Positions 40,327-49,400 of a stretch of 64,000 nucleotides of DNA are shown here, piece by piece. The stretch is taken from positions 1-64,000 of the forward strand of contig CALCVP010000020.1 in the NCBI GenBank assembly GCA_937907705.1, in the 5' to 3' direction. Positions within the stretch are counted from its first letter, which is position 1, and the number at the start of each line of letters is the position of its first letter. The notes beneath the pieces were generated by a model, which was not told the DNA's origin, did no database searches, and saw only the letters and a list, made by a program, of their open reading frames with translations. The position numbers and the translations under genes are program-made. This DNA is from an uncultured Prevotella sp. (GTDB taxonomy: Bacteria; Bacteroidota; Bacteroidia; Bacteroidales; Bacteroidaceae).

Positions 40327-41463
40327 TTACAGATACCTATAATACTCACAGGCAGCCAACAGAAATGCTCCTACGCCAAAGTTAGCCTGAGAATTGGCAT
40401 CAACAGTTTGTCCTGGAATGGCACGGTCACCAATAGGCTGCACATATCCCACCTTTCCATCGGGTTGCATAGCGGTCTGTGTAAGGTAAGTCCAGGCGCG
40501 GTCTATTGTCTTCTTGTATTCTTTTTTTGCCAAGAAGCCATTGTTTACGCCCCACAGCAAGCCATAGGTAAAGAAGGCAGTACCACTTGTCTCTGGACCG
40601 GGAGCATGGTTAGGATCCATGATAGAGCGTGTCCAGTAGCCCTCTTTCTGCTGTGTCTTGGCTACGATAGCTGCCAAGCGCTGGAATTTCTCCACAAAGA
40701 ATGAATGGTGCTTGTAGTCTTTAGGCATATCCTGCAAAACCTTTGCTAAGCCTGCTAACACCCATCCATCGCCACGAGCCCAGAAGTCTTTCTTGCCATT
40801 CACACTCTTGTGCTGTGGGTAAACATAACGTGCATCGCGGAAGTAGAAGCCTGTTTCCGGGTCGAGCATAATCTTGTCAGAGTAGCAGAGGTTATCGTAG
40901 AGCTTGTCAAGATACTTGGTATCGCCGGTGAGTTTGTACATCTTGGTCATGACAGGCATTACCATGTACAGTGCATCGCTCCACCACCAATAGTCGTCAG
41001 CCGTAGAGTAAGCCTCGTAGTGCATTACTTCTTTGGCGCGTTTTACCATGAAATAGTATTGTGCATCTGTGCCACCGTTGGCAATAGCCAGATTATAGAG
41101 GTCGATATAAGTTTGGAAACACACTTGCCAGTCACCAAAGAGCACATAGTCTTTGCCCTCACCATAGTTCTTGTATTTCCAGAGTGCGGGGTCTGCTTCA
41201 GTGGCTCCGCTCCAGTCGTTGTAGTAAGCCCAGCGTTTGGTATAGTCAAGTTGCTGTTCGTTTTTCAGCAATTTGTATGCTTCCATGTTGCCAGTGTGGT
41301 AGGCAGCGTTGTCCCAGAAGGAGCGTACTTCAGCCTTGTTGTTGGTTTGCCAGTAGGTGTTTACTTTAGTGATAACCTCGGCTACTTGGTCTTTAGTCCA
41401 GTTGCCGGCTTGCATAGGCAGAAAAGCCACTGCAAGTAAAAGAGTGATATACAATCTGTTCAT
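40327..41463 (-). CDS. GH105 unsaturated uronyl hydrolase
   Basis: (alpha/alpha)6-barrel hydrolase of 378 residues with signal peptide MNRLYITLLLAVAFLPMQAG. It acts on delta-4,5-unsaturated uronic acids left by lyases at the non-reducing end. Motifs: DYWWWSDALYMVMPVMTKMY, KDFWARGDGWVLAGLAKVLQ with the expected Asp, GYWTRSIMDPNHAPGPETSG and ETSGTAFFTYGLLWGVNNGF. The pairing with a heparinase II/III-like gene upstream suggests a lyase-hydrolase pathway. It lies 19 bp after DUF2264 and 13 bp before DUF4861, in one operon. Confidence 0.93.
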   Translation of the reverse strand: MNRLYITLLLAVAFLPMQAGNWTKDQVAEVITKVNTYWQTNNKAEVRSFWDNAAYHTGNMEAYKLLKNEQQLDYTKRWAYYNDWSGATEADPALWKYKNYGEGKDYVLFGDWQVCFQTYIDLYNLAIANGGTDAQYYFMVKRAKEVMHYEAYSTADDYWWWSDALYMVMPVMTKMYKLTGDTKYLDKLYDNLCYSDKIMLDPETGFYFRDARYVYPQHKSVNGKKDFWARGDGWVLAGLAKVLQDMPKDYKHHSFFVEKFQRLAAIVAKTQQKEGYWTRSIMDPNHAPGPETSGTAFFTYGLLWGVNNGFLAKKEYKKTIDRAWTYLTQTAMQPDGKVGYVQPIGDRAIPGQTVDANSQANFGVGAFLLAACEYYRYL

Positions 41464-41482
41464 TGTGCTATTTCATTTTGTT

Positions 41483-42751
41483 TTACCATTTGTCAGCTGT
41501 TTTTATGTCATCTTTCCAGTGGTGATCTTTTGGAAAAGCTTCTCCATTCCATGCCTTTACTTGTGTCCAAGGCTGTGCAGCATCTGTCCAGAAAGGGTGA
41601 TTGGGTGCCAAGCCAAGAGGCATGAAAGCCAATGTTGTCATGTAGAGTGAGCCATTGTTGGTGTACCAATCGGCTATGTTAGGCTGGTGGCCGCAGAAGC
41701 CGATGGTAAGATATCCGCCTTCATTAAAGTTTTGCTGATGGTCAAACATGCGGTGCATGGTCTTTGTCAGTGCGGCGCGCACCTGTCCGTTGCTCAGCTC
41801 TTTGGGCAGTGTTTGGTACCAAGCCATGAGTGCCAATGGCTGCATGGCAGCCATGCGGTAAGGAATGCTTCTGCCAAAGACAGGGAAAGTGCCGTCTGGT
41901 GAAATGAAACGCTCCAAGACAATGGCATATTTCTGACAGCGTTTCAGTTCGCGGTCGTAATACTTTTGATAGTCCAAACGGGTGTTGGCCTTAGCGTCTA
42001 CCATGGCTTGGAGGGTTTCAAGATACATAGGATGGAAGACATAAGAGCTGTAATAGTCAAACGCAAACGACGGACCGTCGGCATACCAGCCATCGCCTAC
42101 ATACCACTCTTCTACCTTGCGGCAGGCAGAGTTGACACGATACTCGTCGTATTCGCCTCCTGCTTTGGCTATAAAGCTCTCTATGGTAGACGAGAAGAGC
42201 AACCAGTTGGTATAAGGTGGGTCTATCTTGCGCAGCTTCTTGAACTCGTCAAGGTATCTTTGCTTGGTGGTGTTGTCGAGAGGTTGCCACAGAGTGTCAT
42301 AGGCACGGAGAAAGCTTTCGGCTATATAAGCGGCATCAACCAAGTTCTGTCCGCCGATGCCCCAGCATAGATAGTCGGGGCTTTTCGGGTCAACTGCATT
42401 TTTGTAGGATGTCAGTGCCCATTCGCGCAGTTGCTTTCTCTGTTTGCCTTCGGCTGTATTGTCGTCGGGCAAGGTGAGCCATGGGGCTATGCCCGCCATG
42501 AGTCTGCCAAAGCACTCCATGTAGAGCACCTTCTTGTTTCTATTGTCAAAGCTGGGGCTAAACTCGGTCTGCATGTTCTTTTGCAGCTCGCCTTTAGCCA
42601 TGTTTTCAAGCACAGGTTGTGCCATGCGGTAAGCCAATGCGCACCAGTACTCGCGGTCGTTCTGTTGCGTGGCTTTCTTCTTGGCACCAATCGTAGCCAT
42701 GGGCAGCAGTGCCAAGACAAGTGTCAGAATATAAATGCTATGTTTTTTCAT
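41483..42751 (-). CDS. DUF2264 domain protein, possible beta-glucuronidase
   Basis: Exported protein of 422 residues with a signal peptide (MKKHSIYILTLVLALLPMAT). DUF2264 signature regions: NKKVLYMECFGRLMAGIAPW, CWGIGGQNLVDAAYIAESFL, YTNWLLFSSTIESFIAKAGG, WYVGDGWYADGPSFAFDYYS, PVFGRSIPYRMAAMQPLALM and FGHQPNIADWYTNNGSLYM-like end. From memory this fold overlaps the CAZy family that includes the Bacteroides beta-glucuronidase BT3677 (GH154); I have not been able to check that. With GH105 and GH43 exo-galactanase next to it, removal of glucuronic acid from arabinogalactan side chains would fit. It is 10 bp after GH43. Confidence 0.87.
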   Translation of the reverse strand: MKKHSIYILTLVLALLPMATIGAKKKATQQNDREYWCALAYRMAQPVLENMAKGELQKNMQTEFSPSFDNRNKKVLYMECFGRLMAGIAPWLTLPDDNTAEGKQRKQLREWALTSYKNAVDPKSPDYLCWGIGGQNLVDAAYIAESFLRAYDTLWQPLDNTTKQRYLDEFKKLRKIDPPYTNWLLFSSTIESFIAKAGGEYDEYRVNSACRKVEEWYVGDGWYADGPSFAFDYYSSYVFHPMYLETLQAMVDAKANTRLDYQKYYDRELKRCQKYAIVLERFISPDGTFPVFGRSIPYRMAAMQPLALMAWYQTLPKELSNGQVRAALTKTMHRMFDHQQNFNEGGYLTIGFCGHQPNIADWYTNNGSLYMTTLAFMPLGLAPNHPFWTDAAQPWTQVKAWNGEAFPKDHHWKDDIKTADKW

Positions 42752-42761
42752 GTTGCAGTGT

Positions 42762-43883
42762 TTAATTGTTCTTTTTCAATACAGGCATGCCGTTTTCAAA
42801 GCTGATAGGTATCCACAGATGGCGGCTGTCGCTGAGCTGTTTAGGATTCCACATATCTGCCATGAACACGAAGTCAGCTCCATTGAACATCTTCTTCTGT
42901 GCGGCTGTCTCTACCTTATATATATAGGTGCCTTGCGCGCCAAATGTTTTGTCGGCTCCCTCGCCTCTGCAGGGGTTAGGCAGCTGTTCCCAAGGTCCGA
43001 AGATATTTTTTGCACGGAACATGCGTGCTGCATTGGGTGCCCATCCTGTGCAACCGCTGGTTATCATCCAGTAAATGCCGTCTTTCTTGAAGATAGTGGG
43101 GGCTTCATTCTGTCCTCCTGCTGCCACTCTTACAAAGCAGCCGTTGTGGTGCAGATAGTCATCTGTGAGCTGAGCTATCTGTATAGTAAGGTTGTCTTCT
43201 GACGAGAAGATGTGGTAGGCCTTGCCGTCATCATCTACAAAGACGGTCATGTCGCGTGCCATTTGGCCTCCGTCAAAGTCTCTCATGAAGAACATGCCAC
43301 GCTCTATCTGCTTTCTCCATTCAGGAGTCCACCAGTTTTTCAGCTCAGGGTAGAGCAGTTGGTGGCGCAGGTCGGTAGTGTCTGGCAGGCTGAAGCCTAT
43401 GGGGTATAATCCGGCATTGACCCTTCCGGAGCGCAAGAACTTGAAAGGTCCGAATGGCTTGTCGCTTACAGCCACTGCTGCACGGGCAGCTTTATAGCCT
43501 TGCCCCTTGAGTTCGAGGTGAAACCACATGACAAACTGTTTGGTCTTCTTGTTGTAGATAACCTTGGGACGCTCAATGATGCAGCCGCCTTCAATGTCGC
43601 TGCCAGGCTCATTGCTTACTTTCAGCACCAAACCGTGGTTGGTCCAGTCTTTCAAGTTCTTGGAGGTAAAGCAGCTTACGCCTAAGGAACTGTATGGCTT
43701 GCCGTCAGTAGATCGGCTCTCGCCATACCAATAGTAGGTGCCTTTGTAGTTGAAGATACTTCCGCCATGGGCGTTGATATGTTTGCCAGTGTTGTCTTTC
43801 CATGTGCCACCGTCCATTGGACTTTGTGCTGATAGGGGCAGTAACGCAAAGGCTAACAATAACAAAGAAATAATTTTTTTCAT
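42762..43883 (-). CDS. GH43-family exo-beta-1,3-galactanase-like enzyme
   Basis: A 373-residue exported protein (signal peptide MKKIISLLLLAFALLPLSAQ). The head KHINAHGGSIFNYKGTYYWY, then GESRSTDGKPYSSLGVSCFT and WTNHGLVL, is characteristic of the GH43 subgroup with exo-beta-1,3-galactanases (subfamilies 24 and 34), which often lack the usual base aspartate. Also seen: GCIIERPKVIYNKKTKQFVM, SRDMTVFVDDDGKAY-like ARDMTVFVDDDGKAYHIFSS and GIYWMITSGCTGWAPNAARM. It would release galactose or side-chain-bearing galactose from the arabinogalactan backbone. It heads the operon GH43-DUF2264-GH105-DUF4861. Confidence 0.87.
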   Translation of the reverse strand: MKKIISLLLLAFALLPLSAQSPMDGGTWKDNTGKHINAHGGSIFNYKGTYYWYGESRSTDGKPYSSLGVSCFTSKNLKDWTNHGLVLKVSNEPGSDIEGGCIIERPKVIYNKKTKQFVMWFHLELKGQGYKAARAAVAVSDKPFGPFKFLRSGRVNAGLYPIGFSLPDTTDLRHQLLYPELKNWWTPEWRKQIERGMFFMRDFDGGQMARDMTVFVDDDGKAYHIFSSEDNLTIQIAQLTDDYLHHNGCFVRVAAGGQNEAPTIFKKDGIYWMITSGCTGWAPNAARMFRAKNIFGPWEQLPNPCRGEGADKTFGAQGTYIYKVETAAQKKMFNGADFVFMADMWNPKQLSDSRHLWIPISFENGMPVLKKNN

Positions 43884-44110
43884 TTTATTGAAGTTAGTTA
43901 ATAGTATATAATATATTTGTTTCTTTCAGAAGAGGCATTCATTTCACGTTGCAAAAATACAACAAGCCTTTGACAAGTGCAGTATTTTATTGATACAAAG
44001 CTGTGCATATATCGTGAAAACTTCTGTTTTTCAGCTGCTTATGCAATGAATACGGTAAGTCTGGGCAGCCTGTATGAAATGGGTTTGCTAAGCAATACGT
44101 CAGTGGCAAG

Positions 44111-46012
44111 CTACTCCAACCAGTATTTGAGGTTGGCTTGGTAGCTGCCCTCTTGAGTGCGGAGTACAATGCGGTAGACATTGTCTTGCCACTGTTTCTT
44201 CATGATACCATCGGTCATGTTCACCTTTTCTATGCTGGCTGTCAGGCTATTGCTGTCATAGTGTAACTTTATAAGGTCGTTGTGCAGCAGTACAATGCCC
44301 TCTTTTTGCAGGGTGGGCTGCCCGTAGCATACCAACACAAGTTGCTGACAGGTAGGCTTGCCTGCCTGCTCGTCTTTCTTTGCTGCTATGGAGTCAATAC
44401 AATAGCACTCTGTTATCTCAACCCTGTTCAGCTTGCGGTTAAGAGCTATATTGCGCTGCCAATAGTTGGCGTGCGCCCTTTTGTCATACGCCTTCTCTAT
44501 GTTGAGTTGCAGATCCGATACAGAATCAGTTTGACTATGACTTACGTTTGTGGCTTTAAAAGATCGCCCGTTGTGTTGCTCAAATCCATTGATGATGGGC
44601 ACATTGTGGTAAGCCGAGCGATTGTTTATCATCTCATACCGTCGGTTGCCAAAGGTCTGCGATGTGTAAGTGTCGCGTCCCAAATCTATAATGACAGGCT
44701 GATAATCGTAATATACTATAAAGTTGCCTATATCATTGTGGTTGTGGCTCTCGCCGTTGTGCCCGCCTTTGGCAGATACGAGCCACGAATGCTTGTATCC
44801 TGTGGCAGGATTGGTTGAGGCTATCATGATTTGCGAGTTTTGCAGATAGCAGTCAATGGTCTGTGGCTGGGCAGCTTTGGTAGCTTTGTATTTGTCTATC
44901 ATGGAGAGCAGCAGCAGTTCTCTGCCTAAGGGAGGATAATTTCCGGTTCTGAGAAACAGCGCAGACGGCTTTGTCAAATAGTGATATTTATCGCCGATAA
45001 AGGCTGCAAACTCCATCATGTCCTTGTCGTTGAGGCAGTAGCCAAACGGAAAGAGAATATTGATGTTGGGCAGCGACTTTGATTTAGCGTCTGAATAGTT
45101 GACGAAGCTGAGGTCATGGATGTGCATGGTAGTAATAAAGCTGCCCATATTATGCACTTTTTCTTGCTCTGCGGTTGTCAGTGCAAGAGGTTCGCCTATG
45201 ATGTTCAAGAAATACAAAGACTCAAAGAAAGAGGCTCCGGCACGGTCCCAATAGTCTATGCCCTCTTCGCATCCGCCATCATCCGGATAGCCTTTCAAGA
45301 AGAACTTGAGGTTTTCCTTTACACCGGCAATGGCCTTGTCGCGCTCTTGCCCGTTCTTCTCGCACAGCATGATACACTCCAGCCAGTTGCTGGTAATCCA
45401 GGTGTTCCAGTTGTTGGCGTTGTGTTTCCATCCCTGTTGCTGGTGCAGTGTGGGGTAAAGAAACCTGCGTTCAATCTCGCTCTTTATGCTGTCGCACAGT
45501 CCGTGTTCGCTCTTGTCTATCTCGTTTCCCAACATATAGGTAGCCCATGCCAACATGCTGGCAGTTTCGGCATTGAACAAGTCAACCACCTGCACATCGC
45601 GTTGAGGCTGCGGATGAGGGTAGTGGGCAGGCAGTCCCCACCAAGGCTCCTGCTCTATGAAATAGTGGAGCCCTTTTTGTATATCGGGAATAAAGATACC
45701 TTTGTGCTGCATGATTTCTGCCATTACAAGACACGTAAACCGCTTGCGCACAGCAAAGCTTTCGGTTTCATAGTTCGTCCTGTTTCCGTTAGTCTTGAAT
45801 TCGGCAAACAGGCTGGGGTTGATAGCTTTCCACTCTATGCCCTTATATTGGTTGCCCAATCTGATGTAATCGTTGCGCATGGCTTCCGGCACATGCTTTT
45901 TCCAATAGCTATTGGCAGCCGTAGGCCAGAGCTTGGCTGTATTGTTGGCTGCAACAGGCAGACAGCAGACAGTTGTCAACAGCAGAGAAACTGTCATGCA
46001 ATGGTGGCGCAT
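44111..46012 (-). CDS. Heparinase II/III-family protein, predicted polysaccharide lyase
   Basis: A 633-residue exported protein starting MRHHCMTVSLLLTTVCCLP; a further ATG at 46063 would add 17 odd residues. It has an N-terminal toroid (FVAxxWNTWITSNWLECIML-like NNWNTWITSNWLECIMLC, GYPDDGGCEEGIDYWDRAGA) and a C-terminal beta-sandwich of heparinase II/III type with WLVSAKGGHNGESHNHNDIG, DYQPVIIDLGRDTYTSQTFG and RRYEMINNRSAYHNVPIING. The His-rich NGESHNHNDIGNF segment is the classical catalytic/metal region. These enzymes cleave uronic-acid-containing glycans by beta-elimination, giving the unsaturated ends that GH105 removes. It is transcribed apart from the downstream operon (227-bp gap) and divergent from the HTCS. 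Confidence 0.87.
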   Translation of the reverse strand: MRHHCMTVSLLLTTVCCLPVAANNTAKLWPTAANSYWKKHVPEAMRNDYIRLGNQYKGIEWKAINPSLFAEFKTNGNRTNYETESFAVRKRFTCLVMAEIMQHKGIFIPDIQKGLHYFIEQEPWWGLPAHYPHPQPQRDVQVVDLFNAETASMLAWATYMLGNEIDKSEHGLCDSIKSEIERRFLYPTLHQQQGWKHNANNWNTWITSNWLECIMLCEKNGQERDKAIAGVKENLKFFLKGYPDDGGCEEGIDYWDRAGASFFESLYFLNIIGEPLALTTAEQEKVHNMGSFITTMHIHDLSFVNYSDAKSKSLPNINILFPFGYCLNDKDMMEFAAFIGDKYHYLTKPSALFLRTGNYPPLGRELLLLSMIDKYKATKAAQPQTIDCYLQNSQIMIASTNPATGYKHSWLVSAKGGHNGESHNHNDIGNFIVYYDYQPVIIDLGRDTYTSQTFGNRRYEMINNRSAYHNVPIINGFEQHNGRSFKATNVSHSQTDSVSDLQLNIEKAYDKRAHANYWQRNIALNRKLNRVEITECYCIDSIAAKKDEQAGKPTCQQLVLVCYGQPTLQKEGIVLLHNDLIKLHYDSNSLTASIEKVNMTDGIMKKQWQDNVYRIVLRTQEGSYQANLKYWLE

Positions 46013-46139
46013 GATGCCTTTAGCCTTGTTGCAAAACAAATGTAATGATGCAGTTAATGACATGAGGGTTAATTGTATATAGGGTTAGTCTTTTACGCAT
46101 AATAGGTTGTGCATGGATGTAAGTCAGGCACTCTGTTTG

Positions 46140-46249
46140 CAAGAGCAGTGCTTTCGCCATGCAATAGCTATGCTTTCGCGTTGCGGTTGCAGTGCTTTTG
46201 CTTGCCGATTGCTATGCTCTTGTAAACCAGCAACAGTGCTCTTGGAACA
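46140..46249 (+). repeat. Array D: five 22-bp tandem units, best-preserved
   Basis: Units start at 46140, 46162, 46184, 46206 and 46228, all exactly 22 bp. Cores: CAAGAGCAGTGCTTTCGCC, CAATAGCTATGCTTTCGCG, CGGTTGCAGTGCTTTTGC, CGATTGCTATGCTCTTG and CAGCAACAGTGCTCTTGG. The shared form is C-R-R-x-x-GC-W-R-TGCT-Y-T-Y-G. Units alternate AGTGCT and TATGCT, hinting at a 44-bp higher-order repeat. It lies in the 474-bp divergent region between the heparinase-like gene and the HTCS. No open frame of note is present. Confidence 0.8.
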
Positions 46250-46318
46250 GCAGAGCAAGGTATGTGGACTGCGAACAGCACCCATGCAAGCTTCTTGTGC
46301 TATCGAAACAAGCACAAA

Positions 46319-46342
46319 ATTATTATTATTATTATTATTATA
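46319..46342 (+). repeat. (ATT)n microsatellite
   Basis: About seven and a half copies of ATT lie in the divergent region between the heparinase-like gene and the HTCS, 145 bp upstream of the HTCS start. Such tracts can change length by slippage. Confidence 0.9.
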
Positions 46343-46456
46343 TGTCAACTTAATGAGAATAGATGTATCATTATTGTTATTTGGGATGGTTTGAACGATA
46401 AGTAGACTAAAATTGAATATATTGGTGCAAAGATATCTTTTCTCAAGTATTTTTCT

Positions 46457-46464
46457 TAAATTTG
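46457..46464 (+). promoter_or_regulatory. -7 element of the HTCS gene
   Basis: TAAATTTG fits TAnnTTTG 22 bp upstream of the HTCS start codon. No TTG is found at 19-20 bases upstream, so the promoter may be weak or activator-dependent. Confidence 0.5.
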
Positions 46465-46486
46465 CAGTGAAAATCTAATAAGAACA

Positions 46487-49400
46487 ATGAATCAAAAATG
46501 CAATATATCAGTGGCTATCCAGACTATCTCTGTGTGGCTTGCTTTTTTTGTGCTAACCTGTGTGCATACACATGCTGCGCCTTATGATATAAGAGTGCTG
46601 AATGTGGCATACCCTTCTACCTCAATAGAGCAGAAGTGCATGCTGATAGACCGGCAGGGATTGATATGGTTAGGCACCAATTCTGGAGTCAAGTCTTATG
46701 ACGGCTACCGCTTCACTACTTACCGCAGCGATGCCCAATCGCCCAATATCCTACCCAATAACTCGGTACTTTCAATGACAGAAGACCATAACAACTGCTT
46801 GTGGATAGGCACGCGCAATGGACTGGTGTGTATGGACAAGAGGTTGGGTACATTCAAGTCCTATCATCTGAAAGGCAGTGTTCAAAGAGAAATATATGCT
46901 TTGTTTACCTCAAGAGACGGTATTGTGTGGATTGGTACGGATGGAGGCGTTACTTGTCTTGATCCAAAGACACGGCAGTTTTCTGAATACAATGCCAAAA
47001 ACACAACGGTAGTGGAACCCGATGGCAGCAGGCATAGGCTGAAATCGCTGAATGCCAAATCTTTTGTAGAAGACAAAAATGGCAATATTTACATCGGTGT
47101 GTGGGACGGATGCTATTACAGACTGGATAGAAAGCGCGGCATAGCATACAGATATACGTTTGATGCAAGCAGCGATGTAAAAAGCACTTATATGCTAATG
47201 CTTGACCCACGAGGGCGCCTTTGGATCAGTACTTGGGGCGGAGGCATCAAGTGTGTGCTGAACCCTCGTGACCAAAAGAACCTTCATGTGGTAAACCTGT
47301 ATGACGGAAACAAGGAACATGCTATCAATTACAGGCTGATATACGACCCTGTTACCAATTCAGTCTGGGCCTGTTCGCGCGGTGGTATAGGCAGAGCAGA
47401 CTGCAATGATGTCAGTAAAGGCTTTACCTATTACAGCGAAATAGGAGGATTGGAACGGTATAAGCTTGAAAATGTGGCAGATATTTGCACCGACGGGAAA
47501 GGCAATATATGGGCACAGACAATGAACAGCGGTCTGTATCATATCAATACTCATCCTTCGTTTTTTAGCAATATGTCGGTTATACCTAATTTGTTGATGA
47601 GCAATAGGATACAATCAGTATATACAGAAGACGGCAATGCCTTTTGGCTCACATTGGCTCCCACAGGTATTGCACGCTTTGACAAGTCGACAGGGCATGT
47701 AGCAGTTAACTCAGAGATACCGGCTTTGGCTTCACTGCCCTATGATATAATCAACACGCATAACTCGTGTATAGAGAAATACAAGAATGGCGAGATATGG
47801 TTTGCCAATAACGGATATGGCATTGTCATCTGGAAAGGGGGCAAGGTGGAAGTCAAAAATCATGAAAACTGCGCTTTCGTGAAAGACAACTTCGTAAAGG
47901 CACTGATGTGTTCAAAGCGGGGAGTCATGTTTGTAGGCGAGCGCCATCATCTAAGCTATCTGCTGCCGTCAGGCAAATGCTATACTGTCAGCAACGATGT
48001 AGATGTGTGTGGCATCAGCGAAGACCATCAGGGCAATGTGTGGGTGGCAACGGAAAACAAGGGAATTATTAAAATCAGTGGAAACTTTAACCATGTAAAT
48101 TCACTGAAATATGCCTACTTTAATCCGCAAAACGGCAACTATCCTGTCAGCGATGCCATCTATTGCAAAGAAGATTCAAAACACCGGATGTGGGCTATTT
48201 CCAACAGTGGAGGACTTTTCTTGCTGGACAATAACCTGTTTAACAATATTAACGATGAACTGCACTGGAATGTAGACAGGGTATTTTCTATATTGGAGGA
48301 CAACGGCCATCACTTGTGGTTGACCACAGACAACGCTATTGTTTGTCTTGACTATCAGGACAAGCAGCATGTGCAATATGCTGTTTATACCAAAGAGAAC
48401 GGCTTGGGAGACATTACTTTCATGACCAGTTCTTGCTTTAAGTATGGAAATGATGTGTACTTCGGGTCAGGCAGAAACTTGATAGCAATGAATACTGCCA
48501 AGCTAAACAGCAAGGATCCGCAATCGGCCAAAAACATCATTGTAACAGACTTGATTGTCGATGGCGAGCGTTATGCCGATTTGGACTCTGCTATGCGTGC
48601 GGAATTGGGCGAATACACACCGCAGTATCTCAGAGAACTGACCATACCGGCATCGGTCAACAAGTTCTCGATAGAGTTTGCCCTGCTCAGCTATGTCAAT
48701 ACTGCGGAGTGCAAGTATGCTTATCGTCTGGAAGGCTATGACAAGGAATGGCACTATGTAGACGCAGATTTAAGACAGGCGTCTTTCGAAAATATGCCTT
48801 CTGGCAGGTACAAACTGCATATCAAGGCTGCCGATAGTTTCGGCAGATGGGTGGAGATGCCTTATGCACTGCATATACATGTGCTTCCGCCATGGTATGC
48901 TTCAGTTTGGGCATACATGGTATATGTACTCTTGATAATAGACATAGGGTATCTTGCAATCATCTGGTACAAGGAGCGCTTGCGCACCAAAAACCGCTTG
49001 CAGATGCAGGTGGTGTTTACCAATATCACCCACGAACTGCTCACACCGCTTACCGTTATCTCTGCATCGGCAGACAGTATAGTCCATGAACACCCTGATT
49101 TGGCAAACCATACATCACTCATCCATAACAATATCAATAGGCTTACGCGCATGCTTCGACAGATATTGGAAGTAAGAAAAGCACAGGCTGGAAGACTGAA
49201 ACTGAAGGTGAACGAAGGCTGTTTGGGAGATTTCTGTAAGGAAACCTGTATGAGTTTACTGCCCATCTTTACGCAAAAGAAACTTACCTTTACACAAGAC
49301 ATCACTTGCTTTGGCGAGAAAGCGTGGTTTGACAGCGACAAGATAGAGAAAATACTCTACAATCTGCTGAGCAATGCCGTGAAGTATTCTAATCAAGGCG

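Noticed and set aside
46140..46249. CRISPR array
   Set aside because: Units are 22 bp without separate spacers, are degenerate, and no cas gene is present in the window.
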